31,889 nucleotides of DNA, from positions 1 through 31,889 of IMG/VR virus record IMGVR_UViG_3300025769_000055; one strand, written 5' to 3'. This DNA is from a virus. Shown here one piece after another: positions 13,478-21,548 of this stretch. Positions within the stretch are counted from its first letter, which is position 1. Every line of letters starts with the position of its first letter. The position numbers and the translations under genes were made by a program. The notes beneath the pieces were generated by a model that was given only the letters and a program-made list of their open reading frames with translations, was not told where the DNA came from and did not search any database.

Positions 13478-14185
13478 ATGTCAGATGACACACAGGTTAA
13501 TCAACCGAAAAATGATGTTCAGGAAGCTGAAGTTAAACAAACTCAAACTGACGAGAAACCAACACCAACATTTAATCAAGAAGATGTAGATAGAATTGTC
13601 AAGCAAAGATTAGAAGCTGAGAAGTCTAAGCATCAAAGAATGTTAGACGAAGCTAAGAAACAAGAAGAAGAAATACTTAAAGAAAAGCAAATACAGGAAG
13701 CAAAGACTAAAGCTGATCTTGAAAATCTTATGAAGCAAAGAATAGCTGAGAAAGATAAAGAGTTAGCTGATTGGAAGTCTAAAGTTAAAACGATAAATGT
13801 AGATAACTCTATAATGTCATTAGCTTCTAAGAACAATGCTATTGCTCCTGACCAAGTAGTATCTTTGCTAAAGAATGAAGTTAATTATAATGATGATGGT
13901 CGAGTAGAAATACTTGATAACAATAAGAATATTCGTTATAACCCAAAAGGGGAACTATTAACGATAGAAGATAGAGTTAAAGAGTTTTTAGATGCTAACC
14001 CACATTTCCGAAAAGGGTCATTGTCAGGCACAGGTAGTCAGAGTAGCATCGAGGGTAAAACTGTAAAACCATTTAATATTCAGGATTTAGATATGAGTAA
14101 GGCAGAAGATCGTCAGAAGTATGCAGAGTATCGTAAAATTCGAGATTCAAAACCTACTCAGATTAATTTAACAAATAACAAATAA
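13478..14185 (+). CDS. capsid scaffold protein, 235 aa
   Basis: It has the usual composition of a scaffold: a long charged coiled coil (residues 33-100, rich in Glu, Lys and Gln), a structured stretch (about 100-165), and a C-terminal tail rich in Gly and Ser, then Asp, Lys and Arg, that would contact the capsid protein. It lies immediately upstream of the major capsid gene. A protease domain is absent. The ribosome site is TAGGAGAAAAC. Confidence 0.82.
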   Translation: MSDDTQVNQPKNDVQEAEVKQTQTDEKPTPTFNQEDVDRIVKQRLEAEKSKHQRMLDEAKKQEEEILKEKQIQEAKTKADLENLMKQRIAEKDKELADWKSKVKTINVDNSIMSLASKNNAIAPDQVVSLLKNEVNYNDDGRVEILDNNKNIRYNPKGELLTIEDRVKEFLDANPHFRKGSLSGTGSQSSIEGKTVKPFNIQDLDMSKAEDRQKYAEYRKIRDSKPTQINLTNNK

Positions 14186-14196
14186 AGGTAAATAAA

Positions 14197-15042
14197 ATGG
14201 CAAACGAAAGCACAAGTTCTACACTCTCGGAATTATATACTGAGATCGTAGCAGAGGCATTATTCGTAGCAAGTGAACAATCAATTATGAGACCACTTGT
14301 AAAGAATTATGCAATACAAGGTGGTGGAAAGTCAGTTGAAGTTCCTATCTATGGAGTAGTTTCTGCTTCAGCAGTATCAGAAGCAACTGATTTATCTAAC
14401 ACAGCAATCAATCCAACTTCTGTGACTATCACAGCATCAGAAAATGGAATTATGACAACTCTTACAGATTTAGCAAGAAACTCAGCACCAAGAAATGTTG
14501 CTGGAGATATTGGTAGATTATTTGGAGAAGCGATTGCAAAAAAAATAGATAAAGACTTAACAGCATTATTCGATGGCTTTAGTACAGCAGTTGGTGGCGA
14601 TTCAACAGCTTTAACTTCAGCTATTATATTTCAAGCGATTGCAAATGTAAGAAATGCTGGAGTATCTATGGATGGTGTTTCAACTGTAATTCATCCAATG
14701 GTAGCTTATGACTTAAAAGCTAATTTGACTAATACTTTTGCAAATGCAAATGGTAATGATGTATCAAATGAAGCTTTAAGAAATGGCTTTGTTGGAAGAT
14801 TAGGTGGAGTTCCAATCTATGAAACAACTAACATTGATCACACAGGTACAGGTGGAGACTACAAACAAGGTGTATTCCACAGAGACGCATTAGCATTAGC
14901 TATGATGCAAGACCTTAAAATCGAAACTCAAAGAGATGCTTCTCTTAGAGCAGATGAGATTGTTGCAACAGCAGTATATGGTGTCGGAGAACTTAACGAT
15001 ACTTATGGTGTTGAAGTACACTCTGATTCTTCAATCCAATAA
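14197..15042 (+). CDS. major capsid protein, 281 aa
   Basis: An HK97-fold-sized protein with an N-terminal helix, extended strands (GGKSVEVPIYGVVSASAVSEATDL) and a central helix-rich domain (DIGRLFGEAIAKKIDKDLTALFDGF). The FVGRLGGVPIYETTNI segment is characteristic of phage capsid proteins of this kind. It is Ala/Ser/Thr-rich as usual for an abundant shell protein. It lies between the scaffold and the head completion genes. A hairpin at 15057-15080 directly follows the gene. No pro-region typical of a cleaved delta domain is evident in the first 30 residues. Confidence 0.9.
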   Translation: MANESTSSTLSELYTEIVAEALFVASEQSIMRPLVKNYAIQGGGKSVEVPIYGVVSASAVSEATDLSNTAINPTSVTITASENGIMTTLTDLARNSAPRNVAGDIGRLFGEAIAKKIDKDLTALFDGFSTAVGGDSTALTSAIIFQAIANVRNAGVSMDGVSTVIHPMVAYDLKANLTNTFANANGNDVSNEALRNGFVGRLGGVPIYETTNIDHTGTGGDYKQGVFHRDALALAMMQDLKIETQRDASLRADEIVATAVYGVGELNDTYGVEVHSDSSIQ

Positions 15043-15056
15043 TAATTGGATACTTT

Positions 15057-15080
15057 GTGAGGGTGGGCAACTGCCCTCAC
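15057..15080 (+). terminator. hairpin after capsid gene (terminator or message stabiliser)
   Basis: GTGAGGG pairs with CCCTCAC (seven pairs, ten-base loop); an alternative inner GGGC-AACT-GCCC stem is also possible. There is no T-run, so full intrinsic termination is doubtful. It may act as a partial terminator or as a 3' end that stabilises the capsid message, which must be abundant. Confidence 0.55.
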
Positions 15081-15099
15081 ATCTAAATTAGGAGATTTT

Positions 15100-15315
15100 A
15101 TGAATATAGAATTAACAAATGGAAAAAAAACAATAACAAGACCAAAAGATCAATACGAAGCAAATAAAAAACATTTTGAAATGAGAGGTTTTGCTCCTGT
15201 TGATGCAGTAAAAAAAGAAATTAAAAAAGCGACAGTAAAAGACATTTCTGATAAAGTAGTTCAACTTAAACCAAAGAGAAAAAAAAATGCTAAAAAAACT
15301 AAAAAAAAAAATTAA
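15100..15315 (+). CDS. lysine-rich small protein, 71 aa
   Basis: An N-terminal folded part (residues 1-36, with PKDQYEANKKHFEMRGFAPV) is followed by a very Lys-rich tail. The N-terminal part is like small head-associated or terminator-type proteins placed after capsid genes. The tail could contact packaged DNA. The ribosome site is TTAGGAGATTTT, close to the ATG. Another short frame (15287-15349) overlaps its end. Confidence 0.72.
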   Translation: MNIELTNGKKTITRPKDQYEANKKHFEMRGFAPVDAVKKEIKKATVKDISDKVVQLKPKRKKNAKKTKKKN

Positions 15316-15349
15316 AAAAATAATTAATTGGATTATGGGTGTTAGATAA
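15287..15349 (+). CDS. candidate 20-residue cationic amphipathic peptide
   Basis: A tiny frame overlapping the Lys-rich gene and coupled to the next gene by TAATG at 15349. It starts MLKKLKKKIKKIINWIMG, which on a helical wheel gives one hydrophobic and one Lys face, like membrane-active peptides. It could serve only as a ribosome delivery frame for the next gene, since no ribosome site precedes the downstream ATG. It may also be chance in an A-rich stretch. Listed with low confidence. Confidence 0.35.
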   Translation: MLKKLKKKIKKIINWIMGVR

Positions 15350-15834
15350 TGGCTAACTACACAGGTGCAAATGTTATAACTGCTGATGATGTCACTAAGT
15401 ATCAACCTGATGCTTTTGGTTTTGGCATAGCTTCAACTGATACAGAAGCAGTAAATTTCTTTGCACAAACAACAAATGATATTCTTAGACAGCTAAGAGT
15501 AGAGTGGTGGCAGACTTACAAAACAAATGTATTTACAGATATTACAGTATTAAATACTGCTGAGATGGTAGATACAAAAGTAAATTTAGATCAGTTTGAG
15601 AGGGCTGGTGTATATTTATTTTTGGGTAGATTTCTTTGTCCAGCATTAACTAAGTTTAGACCTGAAACAGAAAAAGACAGATTTGAAAGAATGGGCGAGT
15701 TTTATATGTCAGAGTACAATAAAGAATGGAGAACAATCTTAGAAGATGGTGTTGAGTATGATGAGACAGGAGATGGCACTATACAAGTTTCTGAAAGAGA
15801 GCCTTTACATGGATTTAGAAGATTGACTAGATAA
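15349..15834 (+). CDS. head completion or head-tail connector protein, 161 aa
   Basis: Position between the capsid block and the tail genes, and an acidic chain with FGFGIASTDTEAVNFFAQTTNDILRQLRVEWW, are those of head-tail adaptor proteins that bind below the portal (HK97 gp6-like group). The helical N-terminal half and the C-terminal helix bundle fit. I do not see a specific signature, so the exact connector type is uncertain. The stop joins the next gene by TAATG. Confidence 0.7.
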   Translation: MANYTGANVITADDVTKYQPDAFGFGIASTDTEAVNFFAQTTNDILRQLRVEWWQTYKTNVFTDITVLNTAEMVDTKVNLDQFERAGVYLFLGRFLCPALTKFRPETEKDRFERMGEFYMSEYNKEWRTILEDGVEYDETGDGTIQVSEREPLHGFRRLTR

Positions 15835-16301
15835 TGGCTGTTGATCTAAAAATTAAATCTAACGAAAAAGAAATAATTAATAAATTTAAAAAATTACAAT
15901 TTAAACTTCCAAGATTTATTGACAAAGGTGTTAAACAAGCTGGTTTTCAATTATTAGACATAATTAGAACTAAAACAGCAAAAGGTATAGATGCAAGAGA
16001 TGTACCATTTGCACAATATTCAGATTCTTATAGAAAACAATTACAGAGAGAGGGTAAGCCACTTAAAGTAGATTTGTTTTATTCAGGCAGAATGTTAGGA
16101 AGTTTAACAAGTAGAAAAACAGGTAAGCATAAAGTATCTTTAGGTTTTTCAAATTCGCAAATGAGACAAAGAGCATTATTTAACCAAGTTTTAAATGAGC
16201 CTAAAAGAGAATTTTTTGGCTTTAATGATAGAACAGAAAAGATTATAAGTAAGCAATTCAACAGATTTATTGAAAAACAATTAAAGATGACTAGACTATG
16301 A
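15834..16301 (+). CDS. tail completion protein, HK97 gp10 or Mu gpG-like, 155 aa
   Basis: The N-terminal strand-helix (MAVDLKIKSNEKEIINKFKKLQFKLPRFIDKGVKQAGFQLLDIIR) is the common beginning of the virion morphogenesis and minor tail families related to HK97 gp10 and Mu gpG. The middle part contains a GIDARDVPFAQYSDSYRKQLQ stretch typical of this family. It acts at the head-tail joint. The start is at TAATG and the end overlaps the tail terminator gene by ATGA. Confidence 0.8.
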   Translation: MAVDLKIKSNEKEIINKFKKLQFKLPRFIDKGVKQAGFQLLDIIRTKTAKGIDARDVPFAQYSDSYRKQLQREGKPLKVDLFYSGRMLGSLTSRKTGKHKVSLGFSNSQMRQRALFNQVLNEPKREFFGFNDRTEKIISKQFNRFIEKQLKMTRL

Positions 16302-16735
16302 GTATAAGAGAAAATATTGCATCAAACCTTTTATCAACCATATCAGGTATAAGTAGCCCATCAATTAAGAAAGCTACAAGACAACCTTTTCAATTAGACG
16401 AGTTATCAGATAAACAATATCCAGCAGTAATAGTTCAAACATCTGAAGAAACTAGAGAAGATGCTGAAATAGGTAGTGGTGCAAAGACTAGATTAGGCAC
16501 TATTGATTTTGTTATACTTGGTTTTGTTAAAGGTGCTGAAGTTAATATTGATACTAAAAGAAATCAATTAATCACAGCTATTGAAACAGAGTTAGAATCT
16601 GATATTACAAGAAGTGGCAACGCACTTGATACAGAAGTCACAAGTGTTGAAACAGACGAGGGTACATTGTTTCCTATTGGTGGTATAAGAATGGTTGTTA
16701 GATGTACTTATGAGTTCCAAGCTGGAACACCATAA
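16298..16735 (+). CDS. tail terminator protein-like, 145 aa
   Basis: Size, place before the tail tube gene and the pattern of an alpha/beta fold (SIRENIASNLLSTI, YPAVIVQTSEETRE, IDFVILGFVKG, an amphipathic helix TKRNQLITAIETEL, IGGIRMVVRCTYEFQAG) agree with tail terminators that stop tube growth and join the head. The match is by fold pattern, not by a strict motif. Confidence 0.72.
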   Translation: MSIRENIASNLLSTISGISSPSIKKATRQPFQLDELSDKQYPAVIVQTSEETREDAEIGSGAKTRLGTIDFVILGFVKGAEVNIDTKRNQLITAIETELESDITRSGNALDTEVTSVETDEGTLFPIGGIRMVVRCTYEFQAGTP

Positions 16736-16748
16736 ACAAGGAGAATAG

Positions 16749-16964
16749 ATGGCAAATAGAGATAAAATTATTGATAAGATAGAAAAGAAAATAGACAGCA
16801 TTGAAAAATTGCACGACAAAGAATCAATGATGTGCGAAGAAGTTAAAGACTTACTTGCTGATTTGAGAGACCAAGAAGAAGATGAGAAATGGGAAGATGA
16901 CTCAGAAGAAGATTTTGACGAAGATAATGATGATGAAGATATTGACGATGAAGAAGAAAACTAA
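16749..16964 (+). CDS. acidic coiled-coil protein, 71 aa
   Basis: The first 40 residues form a charged helix (KIIDKIEKKIDSIEKL), and the rest is almost all Asp and Glu (final 30 residues). Such polyacidic tails are seen in nucleic-acid mimics and chaperones. It lies between the tail terminator and the tube gene, so it may be a tail assembly factor. The ribosome site is CAAGGAGAATAG. No family is recognised. Confidence 0.7.
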   Translation: MANRDKIIDKIEKKIDSIEKLHDKESMMCEEVKDLLADLRDQEEDEKWEDDSEEDFDEDNDDEDIDDEEEN

Positions 16965-16993
16965 TATAAACAAATTAATTATAGGAGAATAAA

Positions 16994-17380
16994 ATGGCAG
17001 TACATCATGGAAAAGAGGGCGAAGTAGCAGTAGGTGGAACAGCAGTTGGCGAACTTACATCTTTTACTCTTGAAACAACAGGAGATGTTGTTGAATCTAC
17101 ACAAATGTCAGATGGTGCTAAAAGTTTCATAGCTGGTAGAACATCATTTTCAGGTACATTAGAAATGCACTTTGACGAAACAGATAGTGGTCAAACATCA
17201 CTAACTGCTGGTGCAAGTGTGACTTTTAAATTATTACCTGAGGGAAGTTCATCAGGAGACAGAAAATTTGAGGGTGCTGGTATAGTGACAGGCATGTCTG
17301 TATCACAACCTTTAGATGGGATTGTTTCAAGAACTGTGACTTTTCAAGGAACTGATGCTTTGACAATAGGAACTGAATAA
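16994..17380 (+). CDS. major tail tube protein, 128 aa
   Basis: The chain has the features of a tube protein: a beta-rich fold with GEVAVGGTAVGELTSFTLE, many Thr, Ser and Gly, and a loop around GSSSGDR. It lies before the tail assembly chaperones and the tape measure, the standard order. Length is on the short side of the family. It forms stacked rings around the tape measure protein. The ribosome site is ATAGGAGAATAA. Confidence 0.85.
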   Translation: MAVHHGKEGEVAVGGTAVGELTSFTLETTGDVVESTQMSDGAKSFIAGRTSFSGTLEMHFDETDSGQTSLTAGASVTFKLLPEGSSSGDRKFEGAGIVTGMSVSQPLDGIVSRTVTFQGTDALTIGTE

Positions 17381-17386
17381 TAATTT

Positions 17387-17740
17387 ATGTCAGTAATAGA
17401 TAGAGTTAAGTCTCACTTTGAGACTCTGCAAACTTTAATTATTGAAGTTCCTGAATGGAAAGATGAAGCTGGTAATCCATCAGTATTTTATTCTGAGCCT
17501 TTAACACTTGAAGAAAAAAACATTATCTTTAAAAAATCAAATAACTTTCAAGACTTAAATGTTCTTGTTGATTTGATTGTTATGAAGCTTAAAGTTAAAG
17601 ATGAAAAAGGCGAACTTAAAAAAGCTTTTAAATTAGAAGATAAATTTGAATTAAGAAGAAATGCTGATTCAAATGTTATTGCTACAATATCAAATAAAAT
17701 ATTAGCAGATTCATCATTAGAGGAAGCTGAAAAAAAGTAA
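17387..17740 (+). CDS. tail assembly chaperone G-type, 117 aa
   Basis: Short zero-frame product. The helical domain (residues 1-110, with LTLEEKNIIFKKSNNFQDLNVLVDLIVMKLKVKD) matches the G-type tail chaperone, which coats the tape measure during tail assembly. It ends in a Lys-Lys-stop directly behind a slippery AAAAAAG, and a longer product arises by frameshifting (see the next entries). Confidence 0.85.
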   Translation: MSVIDRVKSHFETLQTLIIEVPEWKDEAGNPSVFYSEPLTLEEKNIIFKKSNNFQDLNVLVDLIVMKLKVKDEKGELKKAFKLEDKFELRRNADSNVIATISNKILADSSLEEAEKK

Positions 17741-17901
17741 ATAGCGACCCTGACACTCGGAATATGTTAGTGGTTGCTGACAGACTCAAACTTCCTATCC
17801 AAAAAGTCTTAGATATGCCAATGAGCCATTTTAATCTATGGATAGCTTACTTGAAAAAAGAGCAAGATGAGTATAAAAACCAACAAAGGTATAATAGGTA
17901 A
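17387..17901 (+). CDS. tail assembly chaperone GT fusion made by -1 frameshift, 171 aa
   Basis: A -1 shift at 17731-17737 replaces the TAA with 54 further residues, read from 17737 to the TAA at 17899-17901 as join(17387..17737,17737..17901). The extension reads VNSDPDTRNMLVVADRLKLP and then a MPMSHFNLWIAYLKKEQDEY helix, the T-type chaperone domain of phages of this kind. Fusion and short form are both needed for tail assembly in lambda-type phages. No stop codon interrupts the extension and it fills the gap before the tape measure gene. Confidence 0.88.
17731..17778 (+). promoter_or_regulatory. programmed -1 frameshift signal (slippery site plus hairpin)
   Basis: The heptamer A AAA AAG (17731-17737) is in frame and is the same as that of E. 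coli dnaX. Five bases later a hairpin can form: AGCGACC (17743-17749) with GGTTGCT (17772-17778), and inside it CTGAC (17750-17754) with GTTAG (17766-17770), with one bulged base at 17771. This is the expected stimulating structure. Confidence 0.85.
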
Positions 17902-17914
17902 GTAAATATAAATA

Positions 17915-19780
17915 ATGGCAAATCAAAAATTAAACATAGACATAATAGCACGAGATAAAACGAAACAAGCCTTAGGTGGTTTGCAAAAAGGTTTGGCAAA
18001 AGTAAGAAGTGCTGTATTTAATGTAAGAAATGCTTTTATTGGTTTAGGTGCTGGTCTTGTAGTAAGAAATTTAGTTAATACAGGTAAAGAATTAGAAAAC
18101 CTTAGAGTAAGATTAAGATTCTTGTTAAAAGATACCAATGAGGGTGCAAAAGCTTTTGACAATATGGTCAAGTTTGCATCTAAAGTTCCTTTCTCTCTTG
18201 AAGAAATACAATCAGGTTCAGGTATATTAGCAACTGTCACAGATAACGCAGAAGATTTACAGAAAATGTTAGAGATAACAGGTAATGTTGCTTCTGTCAC
18301 AGGATTAGATTTTAGAACAACAGCAGAACAAATACAAAGATCATTTAGTGCTGGTATAGGTTCAGCAGATTTATTTAGAGAAAAAGGTGTAAGAAATATG
18401 CTTGGCTTTCAAGCTGGAGCAACAGTTTCAATAGAACAAACAGTACAAGCTTTTGAAAAAGTATTTGGTAAAGGTGGTAGATTTGGACAAGCAACAGATG
18501 ATTTAGCAAATACCTTTACAGGTACTTTGTCAATGATTGGCGATAAAATATTTAGCTTTAAGAAAACTATTTTAGAAGCTGGATTTTTTGAGGGATTAAA
18601 AACACAGTTTGGAGAGTTAGATAAATTTTTAGAAAAAAATGCAGAGAACATAGATAATGTTGGAAGAAAGATAGGAATTGTATTAGCAGTATCAGTAGAG
18701 AAATTAGGTAAAGCTGTAATAATTGTAAAAGACAATTTTACTTTATTGTTAAATATTATTAAAGGTTTGATAGCACTTAAAGTAGTTTTATTTTTTACTA
18801 GAGTGGCTGTTGCATTGATGAATGTTGCAAAATCAACAATGGCTATTGGTGTTGGAACATCAGTTATTAAAGGTGGATTTTTAGCAATAGCAAAATTACT
18901 TGCAACAGGTGGTGCAGTATTTTTAGCATTTAAAGGTATTGATGAAATGTTTGAGGGATTTCTTGAAGATGTAGATTCTTTAGAACATAAAATGAATAAT
19001 ATTTTACCACCAGCAAGAGATTTACATAAAACTATGATTCAAGTTAGAGAAGAATTTAACAATGCTAATATTATTGCACATGAATTTGAACATGAGTTAT
19101 CAGTTGCTATTCCATCAGCTACACAAACAATGATAGAAAAATTTAGAGAATTAAACAAAGGCTCATTAGAAGAATTTAAAAAGAAAATGGAAAATATTAG
19201 AGAAACAATAGCAGAATCAATAAATGAGGGAATTTCAAAAGTTTCTAATAGTATGGGTAGAGCAGTAGTTATGGGAGAAAAGCTTGGAGACTCTTTAAAA
19301 AAAATAGCACAAGAGTTTATGGTAAGATTAGTAAGTATGGCTATTGAGATTACTTTAAGATTGGCGATTGAATTAGTAATGCAAAAAGCAAAAGAATTTA
19401 TTTTAGCAAAACAACTAAAAAAAGAACAAGAAAAAACTAATGAAATGAAAAAACAAACATCTGAAATGAAAAAACAAGCTGTTTTAAGTTTTTTTACAGG
19501 TGGTTCAGGAAGTATGGGTAGCTTTGCACAGGGTGGAGCAGTAAGTAAAGGTCAGCCTGTTATTGTTGGAGAAAGAGGTGCTGAGGTATTTGTTCCAAAT
19601 AGTACAGGTCAAATAGTTCAAAACGCAAGAGGTCAAGGTAGTAGTGGAGTAAATGTAAATTTTACAATCAACACAATAGATTCAAGAGGATTTAGCGATG
19701 CTTTACAAGAAAACAGAGGCACAATAACAGGAATAATTAATAATGCTTTGGCAGAAAAAGGAAGAAGTGAGTTAGTATAA
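17915..19780 (+). CDS. tape measure protein, 621 aa
   Basis: The long, mostly helical protein has an N-terminal amphipathic part (LNIDIIARDKTKQALGGLQ), a hydrophobic middle (residues 265-345, FTLLLNIIKGLIALKVVLFF) and a Gly-rich C-terminal end with FAQGGAVSKGQPVIVGERGAE and VFVPN, common in tape measures of lambda-type tails. It sets tail length; by the usual rule of about 1.5 angstroms per residue the tail would be roughly 90 nm. No peptidase domain is seen. The ribosome site is weak. The stop overlaps the next start. Confidence 0.88.
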   Translation: MANQKLNIDIIARDKTKQALGGLQKGLAKVRSAVFNVRNAFIGLGAGLVVRNLVNTGKELENLRVRLRFLLKDTNEGAKAFDNMVKFASKVPFSLEEIQSGSGILATVTDNAEDLQKMLEITGNVASVTGLDFRTTAEQIQRSFSAGIGSADLFREKGVRNMLGFQAGATVSIEQTVQAFEKVFGKGGRFGQATDDLANTFTGTLSMIGDKIFSFKKTILEAGFFEGLKTQFGELDKFLEKNAENIDNVGRKIGIVLAVSVEKLGKAVIIVKDNFTLLLNIIKGLIALKVVLFFTRVAVALMNVAKSTMAIGVGTSVIKGGFLAIAKLLATGGAVFLAFKGIDEMFEGFLEDVDSLEHKMNNILPPARDLHKTMIQVREEFNNANIIAHEFEHELSVAIPSATQTMIEKFRELNKGSLEEFKKKMENIRETIAESINEGISKVSNSMGRAVVMGEKLGDSLKKIAQEFMVRLVSMAIEITLRLAIELVMQKAKEFILAKQLKKEQEKTNEMKKQTSEMKKQAVLSFFTGGSGSMGSFAQGGAVSKGQPVIVGERGAEVFVPNSTGQIVQNARGQGSSGVNVNFTINTIDSRGFSDALQENRGTITGIINNALAEKGRSELV

Positions 19781-20391
19781 TGAGTGGTGCATTTCCAATA
19801 TCAACATCTAAATTTCAAACACTTGGCATCAAGTCAATTCAAAATACAATTATATCAAAATCAATCTCAGGTAAAAAACTTGCAAGACAAGTAGATAATC
19901 AAAGATTTGGTTTTACAGCTAGAATTATTACAGCAAAAAGGTCAGATGTTTATGGAGAACTTATGGCTTTTATAATTAAACAAAGATCAGGAAAAGAAAA
20001 TTTTACAATAATCCCACCTGAAATAGAAGATGCTAGAGGTAATGTAAGTGGTACTGTTCTTGTAAATGGTGTTCACGCAGTTGGAGATACAACAATAGAT
20101 ATTGATGGTATGACAGGAACATTGAAAGCTGGAGACTTTGTTAAATTCGCATCACATAATAAAGTTTATATGGTAGTTGCTGATGCAACAGCCGATGGTT
20201 CAAACGAAGCAACAATTACAATAGAGCCACCTCTTATAACAGCACTAACAAATGATTCTGCTGTCACTTACGACAATGTACCTTTTACTGTGCATTTAAT
20301 AAATGATATTCAAGAATTTGGTACAGTAGGTGCTGATAAAGATGGTAATGTTTTATATCAATTTGAGTTAGATGTTGAAGAAACTCTTTAA
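19780..20391 (+). CDS. distal tail protein-like, 203 aa
   Basis: The first 65 residues (AFPISTSKFQTLGIKSIQNT, KKLARQVDNQRFGFTARI) and the last 20 (GNVLYQFELDVEETL) match the ends of a baseplate protein of the Dit/DUF2460 class, with an inserted beta-rich domain between (residues 80-165, SGTVLVNGVHAVGDTTID and GDFVKFASHNKVYMVVAD). That domain has the look of a small beta-barrel that could bind sugars. It follows the tape measure, at the base of the tail. The family assignment is approximate. Confidence 0.65.
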   Translation: MSGAFPISTSKFQTLGIKSIQNTIISKSISGKKLARQVDNQRFGFTARIITAKRSDVYGELMAFIIKQRSGKENFTIIPPEIEDARGNVSGTVLVNGVHAVGDTTIDIDGMTGTLKAGDFVKFASHNKVYMVVADATADGSNEATITIEPPLITALTNDSAVTYDNVPFTVHLINDIQEFGTVGADKDGNVLYQFELDVEETL

Positions 20392-20627
20392 TGAAAAAAT
20401 ACAAAATTACACACTTAGTAAGTGCTGAATTTGAAGCTACTGCTATTGTAAATGAAGATGAGATTGACGAGAAAACAAACGATTTAAAAGCTTACAAAAA
20501 ACCTGATAGCAAATTTAATTTTACCATGTTAAAAGGTACAGAAGCTATAACTAGAACATATTACGAGGAACATGGCACGAACACTAACGACAGCAGTAAA
20601 AAACGAGTTATTAACAGGTCAGATTAG
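20391..20627 (+). CDS. hypothetical tail-region protein, 78 aa
   Basis: A short alpha/beta protein with a basic N-terminal strand (KKYKITHLVSAEFEATAIV) and an acidic middle. It overlaps the following tail gene by 56 bases and is coupled to the preceding one (TAATG). No family is recognised; a baseplate accessory role is likely from position only. Confidence 0.7.
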   Translation: MKKYKITHLVSAEFEATAIVNEDEIDEKTNDLKAYKKPDSKFNFTMLKGTEAITRTYYEEHGTNTNDSSKKRVINRSD

Positions 20628-21138
20628 ACCCATACATCTAATTGAGATAGGATTTTCAACACCTGTATATTTAACTGATAATGGCTTTGATTTAACTTCT
20701 TCAATATCAGGTACAAGTAGAACTTACACAGCTTCTGCATTTTTAGTTGGTGGCTCATCATTTGAAGAACAAACAGATATTACAAAAACTACACTAAGCT
20801 TATCTTTATCAGGTGCAGACCAAACATTTATATCAACAGTTTTAAATGAAAATGTTGTTAATGATACTGTTGAAATATACAGAGGATTATTAGATTCAAA
20901 CAATTCAATTATAGCTGACCCAATATTATTATACTCAGGAAACATAGATACATTTGAAATAGCCGAAACAGAAACTCAATCAAATGTTAAATTAATTATT
21001 GTTTCTCATTGGGCAGACTTTGATAAGAAGTCAGGTAGAAAAACAAACAATGCTTCTCAGCAAAGATTTTTTAGTACAGATGTTGGAATGGATTATTCAA
21101 GTGAAACAGTTTTAGATATTAAGTGGGGTAGAGAATGA
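20572..21138 (+). CDS. tail tip or baseplate protein of DUF2163 type, 188 aa
   Basis: The N-terminus, MARTLTTAVKNELLTGQIRP, then HLIEIGFSTPVYLTDNGFDL, is the typical beginning of DUF2163-type tail hub proteins (the group found beside gene transfer agent gp13). The body is beta-rich. In such tails it lies between the distal tail protein and the peptidase and tail tip genes, and the order here is the same, except that a HlyC-like acyltransferase takes the peptidase place. It ends in an ATGA junction. Confidence 0.75.
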   Translation: MARTLTTAVKNELLTGQIRPIHLIEIGFSTPVYLTDNGFDLTSSISGTSRTYTASAFLVGGSSFEEQTDITKTTLSLSLSGADQTFISTVLNENVVNDTVEIYRGLLDSNNSIIADPILLYSGNIDTFEIAETETQSNVKLIIVSHWADFDKKSGRKTNNASQQRFFSTDVGMDYSSETVLDIKWGRE

Positions 21139-21548
21139 CAACTTTTGATGAGATTATTAACCTGTACTATAAGTTTGATAAATATAAAAAAAATACCTAT
21201 CCTGAATTATATTATCATATTTCACCATCAATAAATCTCAATCAGTACAAAGTATTTAAGGATGAACAAGGAATATTTGGTTTTGTTAATTGGGCATATT
21301 TAAGTGAAGAAATAGAAAAAGATTACATAAGAACTTCTAAAATTTATAAAAATGAATGGAAAAGTGGAGATTATTTGTGGTTATATGATATTGTTATACT
21401 TAGAAAGAGTAAAGAGGTTATGTCATGGGTTTATAACTATTTTAAAAAATTATTAAAAACAAACGAATCTATATCTTGGTTGCGTTTAGATAAAAACGAC
21501 AAAGTATATAGAGTAGCAAAAAAATATAAAAGGGAGTTTCATAACTAA
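21135..21548 (+). CDS. HlyC-like toxin-activating lysine acyltransferase, 137 aa
   Basis: The pattern matches the HlyC family: a His in YYHISPSI (His28), then GIFGFVNWAYLSEEIEKDYI, then EWKSGDYLWLYDIVI with Asp85, the conserved His-Asp pair of the acyltransferase fold, and a helix with WVYNYFKKLL. HlyC attaches fatty acids to lysines of RTX toxins before export. In a phage the target is not known: a tail protein beside it is the natural candidate. It is coupled at both ends (ATGA and TAATG) with tail genes, in the place where many tails of this kind encode a NlpC/P60 peptidase. Confidence 0.8.
   Translation: MTTFDEIINLYYKFDKYKKNTYPELYYHISPSINLNQYKVFKDEQGIFGFVNWAYLSEEIEKDYIRTSKIYKNEWKSGDYLWLYDIVILRKSKEVMSWVYNYFKKLLKTNESISWLRLDKNDKVYRVAKKYKREFHN

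Noticed and set aside
17923-18735. Two long minus-strand frames opposite the tape measure gene
   Set aside because: Long open antisense frames are expected opposite Lys/Glu/Ala-rich coding sequence with this codon use; no ribosome site or promoter is seen.
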